Of a DNA stretch of 11,289 bases, positions 6,827 through 11,289 are shown piece after piece. A program made the position numbers and the translations under genes. The notes under the pieces were generated by a model. That model saw nothing but the letters and a program-made list of their open reading frames with translations. It did no database searches and was not told the origin of the DNA. Within the stretch, counting starts at the first letter, position 1. Each line of letters opens with the position of its first letter. Source of the DNA: Caldifarciminota bacterium (GTDB taxonomy: Bacteria > Hydrothermota > UBA3072 > B12-G15); contig JAGGTX010000214.1 of the NCBI GenBank assembly GCA_021163525.1, positions 1 to 11,289 on the forward strand, read 5' to 3'.

Positions 6827-9800
6827 TGTTCCCAAAACAGAGAGAAGAACAAAGAAACATCCTTGATTTTGAGGCAATAAGGATAAGTATTGCCTCACCA
6901 GAAACCATACTCAGGTGGTCCTATGGTGAGGTTACAAAGCCTGAGACCATAAATTACAGGACACAGAAACCTGAGAAGGGTGGTCTTTTCTGTGAGAGGA
7001 TTTTTGGTCCAGTGAAGGACTATGAATGCAACTGTGGAAGATACAAGGGACCAAAGTACAAGGGTGTTGTCTGTGAAAGATGTGGTGTTGAGGTAACACT
7101 CTCCCGTGTAAGAAGGGAGAGGATGGGGCATATAGAGCTTGCTGTGCCTGTTGCCCATATATGGTTCTACAAGGTTGTTCCTTCAAGGATAGGCCTTTTG
7201 CTGGACCTTACAAAGCCACAGCTTCAGAGTATCCTTTACTATGAGAACTACATAGTCACAGACCCCGGAGACACACCTCTGAACAGAGGTCAGTTGCTTT
7301 CCCCAGAGGACTATGAGGAACTTGTTATGAAATACCATGGCGCATTCACCGCAAAGATGGGTGCTGAAGGGATATACGACCTTCTTAAAGAGATAGACCT
7401 TGAAGAGACCTCAAAGTATCTTAAGGCACTCATAAAAAAAGAGAAGTCGCTTCAGAGGAAGAAGTCATATCTTAAAAAACTCAAGGTGGTGGAGGCATTC
7501 AGAAATTCCGGCAATAAACCAGAGTGGATGATACTGAAGGTGCTTCCCGTTATACCACCAGACCTGAGGCCCCTTGTCCCACTTGAGGGTGGAAGGTACG
7601 CAACAAGCGATGTGAATGACCTTTATAGAAGGGTGATAACAAGGAACAACAGGTTAAAATCCCTGATGGAGATAAATGCTCCAGAAATAATACTCCGGAA
7701 CGAGAAGAGGATGCTCCAGGAGGCCGTTGATGCCCTCCTTGATAATTCAAGGATGTCAAGGCCTATAAAGGGAAGGGGAAACAGACCATTAAAATCCCTT
7801 TCAGATTCGCTCAAGGGAAAGAGTGGAAGATTCAGACAGAACCTACTTGGTAAAAGGGTTGACTACTCTGGAAGGTCTGTAATCACTGTTGACCCAAAGT
7901 TAAAACTACATGAGTGTGGTCTTCCCAAGGTGATGGCACTGGAGCTCTTCAAGCCCTTTGTTATAAGAAAACTTGAGGAGAAGAAGGTTGCTAATGGGAT
8001 TAAGAATGCAAGACAGCGCGTGGAGGATAAGGACCCCGTTGTATGGGATATTCTTGAAATGGTTGTAAAAGACCATCCTGTTCTCCTTAACAGGGCTCCA
8101 ACACTCCATAGACTTTCCATCCAGGCTTTTCTGCCAAAACTTGTTGATGGTAAGGCAATAAGGATTCATCCACTTGTCTGTCCACCATTCAATGCGGATT
8201 TTGACGGTGACCAGATGGCAGTGCATGTTCCCCTCTCATTTCATGCACAACTTGAGAGTTACCTTCTCATGCTCTCTCCATTCAACATTCTTTCTCCTGC
8301 AAATGGGCAGGCAATTGCTGCACCCACACAGGACATGGTTGCAGGGATTTACTTCCTCACTGTAGACCTTCCACATGATGAAGACAAACCAAAGAGGTTT
8401 TATGATACCTTTGAAGAGGTGGAGATGGCTGTTGAAACAGGGGTGATAGATATACACACCCCTATAAAATTCTACTATGGTGGTGAGTGGATTGATACAA
8501 CAGCGGGTAAGGTGATATTCAATGAGATCCTTCCGGAGGGATTGAGGTGGATAAACAAGACCATAGGTAAAGGGGACCTGAAGAATCTTGTTCTCAATTC
8601 ATACAGGATGTACGGTTCAAGAAGAACAGCACAACTCCTTGATGCACTCAAGGAGTTTGGTTTTGAATGGGCTTCCCGTTCCGGTCTCACAATTGGTATT
8701 GACGACATGATTATTCCGGAGGAGAGGAAGAAACTGATTGATGATGCAATGGAGGAACAGGGTGAGATAAACAGGGCATACAAAGAGCTTCGCCAGATAA
8801 CTGAAAGGGAAAGATACAATCAGATTATACAATTGTGGAGTGAGACAACACATCTTGTTGAAAAACAGCTTAAAGAATCCCTCAGAAAGGACAGAGATGG
8901 ACTGAACCCAATATTTATCATGGCAAACTCTGGGGCAAGGGGTAATTGGGACCAGGTGAGGCAGATTTCCGGGATGCGCGGCCTCATGGCAAAGCCACAG
9001 AAGAGGCTCACTGCACAGGCCATCATTGAAACCCCCATCCTCCACAGTCTTAAAGAGGGGCTAACCGTTGTTGAGTATTTTATATCTTCACATGGTGCAA
9101 GGAAGGGGCTTACTGATACAGCACTAAAGACAGCAGAGGCTGGTTACCTTACAAGAAGGCTTGTTGATGTTGCTCAGGATGTTGTGATAACTGAAGAGGA
9201 CTGTGGAACAGTGCTTGGAAGAGATGTTCAGGCACTTATGGAGGGTGGTAAGATAATTGAGCCTCTCAGCGAAAGAATAGCAGGAAGGTTCACTGCTGAT
9301 GATGTTTATCATCCAATCACAGGGGAGATTATTCTAAAGGCAGGAGAAGAAATAACCGACGAACTTGCAAAGGAGATTGAGGCGGCTGGTATAGAGAGCG
9401 TGAAGGTGAGGAGTGTTCTCACCTGTGAGGCAAAGAGGGGAATCTGCCAGAAGTGTTATGGTAGAAACCTTGCCACAGGAAGGCTTGTTGAGATTGGGGA
9501 GGCAGTTGGAATAGTTGCAGCACAGTCCATTGGAGAACCCGGAACCCAGTTGACGCTTCGGACATTCCATGTTGGGGGTGTTGCTGCCCTTATATCCGAG
9601 CAGAACGAACAGAGAGCACCATTTGACGGTGAAATAACACTCAGGAATGTTATCCCGGTGAAGACCGGAAAAAGGAACATAGTCCTTTCAAGGAATGGCC
9701 TCCTTTTCCTCACCCATAAGAAGGGGAGGATAAAATACACGGTTCCCTATGGTGCTGAGATATTTGTTAAGGACGGTCAAAAGATAAAAGAAGGAGATGT

Positions 9801-10860
9801 TCTCTTCAGATGGGATCCCTACTCAAATGTGATAATTTCAGAACAGCCTGGAACAACGAAGTTTGTTGACATTATACCGAACATAACCATGAAAGAGGTG
9901 GTGGACGAAGAGGGCAGGAAACAGCCAATGATTATAGAAGAGAAAACCAAAACTTACCATCCCGCTATTGAGATATTGAATGATAAGGGTGAGAGCATTG
10001 GGACATACTCCATACCAACAGGCGCATATCTGTTTGTGAAGGACGGGCAGAAGGTGAGGGTTGGTGACCTTCTTGCAAAACTTCCCAAGGATATAGCAAA
10101 GACAAGGGATATCACTGCTGGTCTTCCAAGGGTTGCTGAACTATTTGAGGCCAAGTCTCCATCCAACAAGGCGGTTGTCTCTGAAATAGATGGGATTGTA
10201 AGGTTTGGTGAGGTTAAGAGGGGAATGCGGATAATCACTGTTGAGGGTGAGAATGAGACCAGGGAGTATCAGGTTCCTTACAGGAAGTATCTCACCGTTC
10301 ATGATGGACAGAAGGTTAAGGCTGGTGATAAACTCTGTGAGGGACAGGTTGACCCTCATGACATACTGAAGATAAAGGGTGTTCTTGCAGCCCAGCAGTA
10401 TCTTTTGAACGAAATCCAGGAGGTTTACAGACTGCAGGGTGTTAAGATTGACGACAAGCATATTGGCATCATAGTGAGACAGATGTTCAGAAAGGTGAGG
10501 ATTAAAGACCCTGGAGATACAAAGTTTATAGAGGGTGAAATAGTTAATAAGGATGTGGTTCAGAATGAGAATATGAAGGTGATTGAAGAGGGTGGAAAAC
10601 CAGCCACAGTGGAATCTGTCCTCCTTGGTATCACCAGGGCATCCCTTTCAACAGAATCCTTTATATCCGCTGCTTCCTTTCAGGAAACCACAAGGGTTCT
10701 CACAGATGCCGCCATACAGGGTAAGGTTGACTATCTCTTAGGATTGAAAGAGAATGTAATCATTGGTAATAGAATCCCTGCTGGAACAGGTATGAAGGAA
10801 TACAGAAACCTACAGTTGCTTGGAGAAGAAGAAAAGGTTGAAAAAGGCGAAATTGCATAA
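6823..10860 (+). CDS. rpoC: DNA-directed RNA polymerase subunit beta'
   Basis: Beta' forms the clamp and carries the catalytic Mg-binding aspartates. The 1345-residue product has zinc site 1 at C69/C71/C84/C87. A rudder/switch 2 region follows around 318-345, and [12 protein letters not shown] carries D459, D461 and D463. Zinc site 2 is C794/C868/C875/C878, and the trigger loop is [10 protein letters not shown] (907-916). An SI3-like insert of about 160 residues spans roughly 922-1085. The C-terminal block keeps [35 protein letters not shown] and [16 protein letters not shown]. The ATG at 6823 overlaps the rpoB stop and follows AGGTGG (6811-6816); a second ATG at 6826 is possible but less well spaced. 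Signatures such as MAKPQK and HECGLPK resemble Bacteroidetes-type beta'. rpsL follows after 14 bases with no terminator. Confidence 0.97.
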   Translation: MMFPKQREEQRNILDFEAIRISIASPETILRWSYGEVTKPETINYRTQKPEKGGLFCERIFGPVKDYECNCGRYKGPKYKGVVCERCGVEVTLSRVRRERMGHIELAVPVAHIWFYKVVPSRIGLLLDLTKPQLQSILYYENYIVTDPGDTPLNRGQLLSPEDYEELVMKYHGAFTAKMGAEGIYDLLKEIDLEETSKYLKALIKKEKSLQRKKSYLKKLKVVEAFRNSGNKPEWMILKVLPVIPPDLRPLVPLEGGRYATSDVNDLYRRVITRNNRLKSLMEINAPEIILRNEKRMLQEAVDALLDNSRMSRPIKGRGNRPLKSLSDSLKGKSGRFRQNLLGKRVDYSGRSVITVDPKLKLHECGLPKVMALELFKPFVIRKLEEKKVANGIKNARQRVEDKDPVVWDILEMVVKDHPVLLNRAPTLHRLSIQAFLPKLVDGKAIRIHPLVCPPFNADFDGDQMAVHVPLSFHAQLESYLLMLSPFNILSPANGQAIAAPTQDMVAGIYFLTVDLPHDEDKPKRFYDTFEEVEMAVETGVIDIHTPIKFYYGGEWIDTTAGKVIFNEILPEGLRWINKTIGKGDLKNLVLNSYRMYGSRRTAQLLDALKEFGFEWASRSGLTIGIDDMIIPEERKKLIDDAMEEQGEINRAYKELRQITERERYNQIIQLWSETTHLVEKQLKESLRKDRDGLNPIFIMANSGARGNWDQVRQISGMRGLMAKPQKRLTAQAIIETPILHSLKEGLTVVEYFISSHGARKGLTDTALKTAEAGYLTRRLVDVAQDVVITEEDCGTVLGRDVQALMEGGKIIEPLSERIAGRFTADDVYHPITGEIILKAGEEITDELAKEIEAAGIESVKVRSVLTCEAKRGICQKCYGRNLATGRLVEIGEAVGIVAAQSIGEPGTQLTLRTFHVGGVAALISEQNEQRAPFDGEITLRNVIPVKTGKRNIVLSRNGLLFLTHKKGRIKYTVPYGAEIFVKDGQKIKEGDVLFRWDPYSNVIISEQPGTTKFVDIIPNITMKEVVDEEGRKQPMIIEEKTKTYHPAIEILNDKGESIGTYSIPTGAYLFVKDGQKVRVGDLLAKLPKDIAKTRDITAGLPRVAELFEAKSPSNKAVVSEIDGIVRFGEVKRGMRIITVEGENETREYQVPYRKYLTVHDGQKVKAGDKLCEGQVDPHDILKIKGVLAAQQYLLNEIQEVYRLQGVKIDDKHIGIIVRQMFRKVRIKDPGDTKFIEGEIVNKDVVQNENMKVIEEGGKPATVESVLLGITRASLSTESFISAASFQETTRVLTDAAIQGKVDYLLGLKENVIIGNRIPAGTGMKEYRNLQLLGEEEKVEKGEIA

Positions 10861-10874
10861 AAAAGGAGAAGAAT

Positions 10875-11249
10875 ATGCCCACGATTAATCAGCTTATCAG
10901 GTTTGGAAGAAAGCCTGTGAAAAAGAAAACAAAATCTCCTGCACTCACAGGCTGTCCCCAGAAGAGGGGTGTATGCACAAGGGTATATACAACCACACCA
11001 AAGAAGCCAAACTCAGCATTGAGGAAGGTTGCCAGGGTGAGGCTTTCCAATGGGTATGAGGTTACTGCATACATCCCCGGTGAGGGGCACAACCTCCAGG
11101 AACACTCTGTTGTGCTCATAAGGGGTGGCAGGGTGAAGGACCTTCCCGGTGTGAGGTATCACATTATCAGGGGGGTCTATGATGCAGCAGGAGTAGAGGG
11201 TAGAAAAAAGAGCAGGTCCCTTTACGGGACAAAGAGACCAAAGCAATAG
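10875..11249 (+). CDS. rpsL: 30S ribosomal protein S12
   Basis: S12 lies at the decoding centre of the small subunit and affects accuracy. The 124-residue product is the standard length, with PTINQLIR at the N-terminus, [20 protein letters not shown] at 27-46, and [17 protein letters not shown] at 84-100. K43 and K88, the usual sites of streptomycin-resistance changes, are wild type, so no target-based resistance is predicted. D89 is the residue methylthiolated by RimO in some bacteria. AAGGAG (10863-10868) is well placed for the ATG at 10875. It is the first gene of the str operon and here directly continues the rpoBC transcript. The stop TAG overlaps the Shine-Dalgarno of rpsG. Confidence 0.97.
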   Translation: MPTINQLIRFGRKPVKKKTKSPALTGCPQKRGVCTRVYTTTPKKPNSALRKVARVRLSNGYEVTAYIPGEGHNLQEHSVVLIRGGRVKDLPGVRYHIIRGVYDAAGVEGRKKSRSLYGTKRPKQ

Positions 11250-11260
11250 GAGGAGTGTAA

Positions 11261-11289
11261 ATGGCAAGAAGAAGAAGGGCCAAAAAGAG
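11261..11289 (+). CDS. rpsG: 30S ribosomal protein S7, N-terminal fragment cut by the window end
   Basis: Only nine full codons are present, reading MARRRRAKK, followed by two bases of a tenth. S7 proteins start with M(A/P)RRR, and the Thermus protein starts MARRRRAE as I remember it. The ATG at 11261 follows GGAGGAG (11249-11255), which overlaps the rpsL stop. S7 initiates assembly of the 30S head and contacts mRNA at the exit channel. The order rpsL-rpsG is nearly universal in bacteria, so the call rests on context plus this short match. The rest of the gene lies beyond the window. Confidence 0.88.

Noticed and set aside
10950..11140. Streptomycin-resistance change in rpsL
   Set aside because: K43 and K88 and their surroundings are wild type.

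Overview
This window is one stretch of core housekeeping genes, all on the + strand, with no accessory or mobile DNA. In order it holds the 3' part of a tRNA-Trp gene, secE, nusG, rplK (L11), rplA (L1), rplJ (L10), rplL (L7/L12), rpoB, rpoC, rpsL (S12) and the first codons of rpsG (S7). This is the classic trpT-secE-nusG-rplKAJL-rpoBC cluster, joined directly to the start of the str operon (rpsL-rpsG, normally followed by fusA and tuf).

No gap between annotated genes exceeds 22 bases, and two gene pairs overlap by 1 and 4 bases. I see no promoter, intrinsic terminator, IS element, CRISPR array or foreign gene. The whole stretch is probably one transcription unit entered from upstream of the window. 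Protein secretion (SecE), transcription (NusG, beta, beta'), the ribosomal GTPase stalk base and stalk (L11, L10, L12, plus L1) and the decoding centre (S12, S7) would be co-expressed. Balance between ribosomal proteins and RNA polymerase would then have to be set mainly at translation. The rplL-rpoB junction carries a compact hairpin that covers the rpoB Shine-Dalgarno and start codon, and is the best candidate for such a control point.

The organism is a bacterium. Arginine is coded almost entirely by AGG/AGA, proteins are rich in Lys/Glu, and the SecE and S7 N-termini look thermophile-like, which together suggest a thermophile. Both large RNA polymerase subunits carry inserts typical of Gram-negative-type lineages: an SI1-like and an SI2-like insert in beta and an SI3-like insert in beta'. 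Several signatures resemble the Bacteroidetes/FCB side from memory: MAKPQK and TLRTFHVGG in beta', HECGLPK, and GDELPPGI in beta. A deep-branching, probably thermophilic FCB-affiliated or candidate-phylum bacterium (for example WOR-3-like) is my inference; the sequence alone does not fix it.

I did not find a new biological system here. The points worth a second look are the rpoB start hairpin, a roughly 73-residue extra segment near the N-terminus of beta, substitutions in beta fork loop 2, a recurring small module in beta and beta', a long L10 tail that predicts three L12 dimers, and the absence of room for the usual L1 and L10 autoregulatory leaders.
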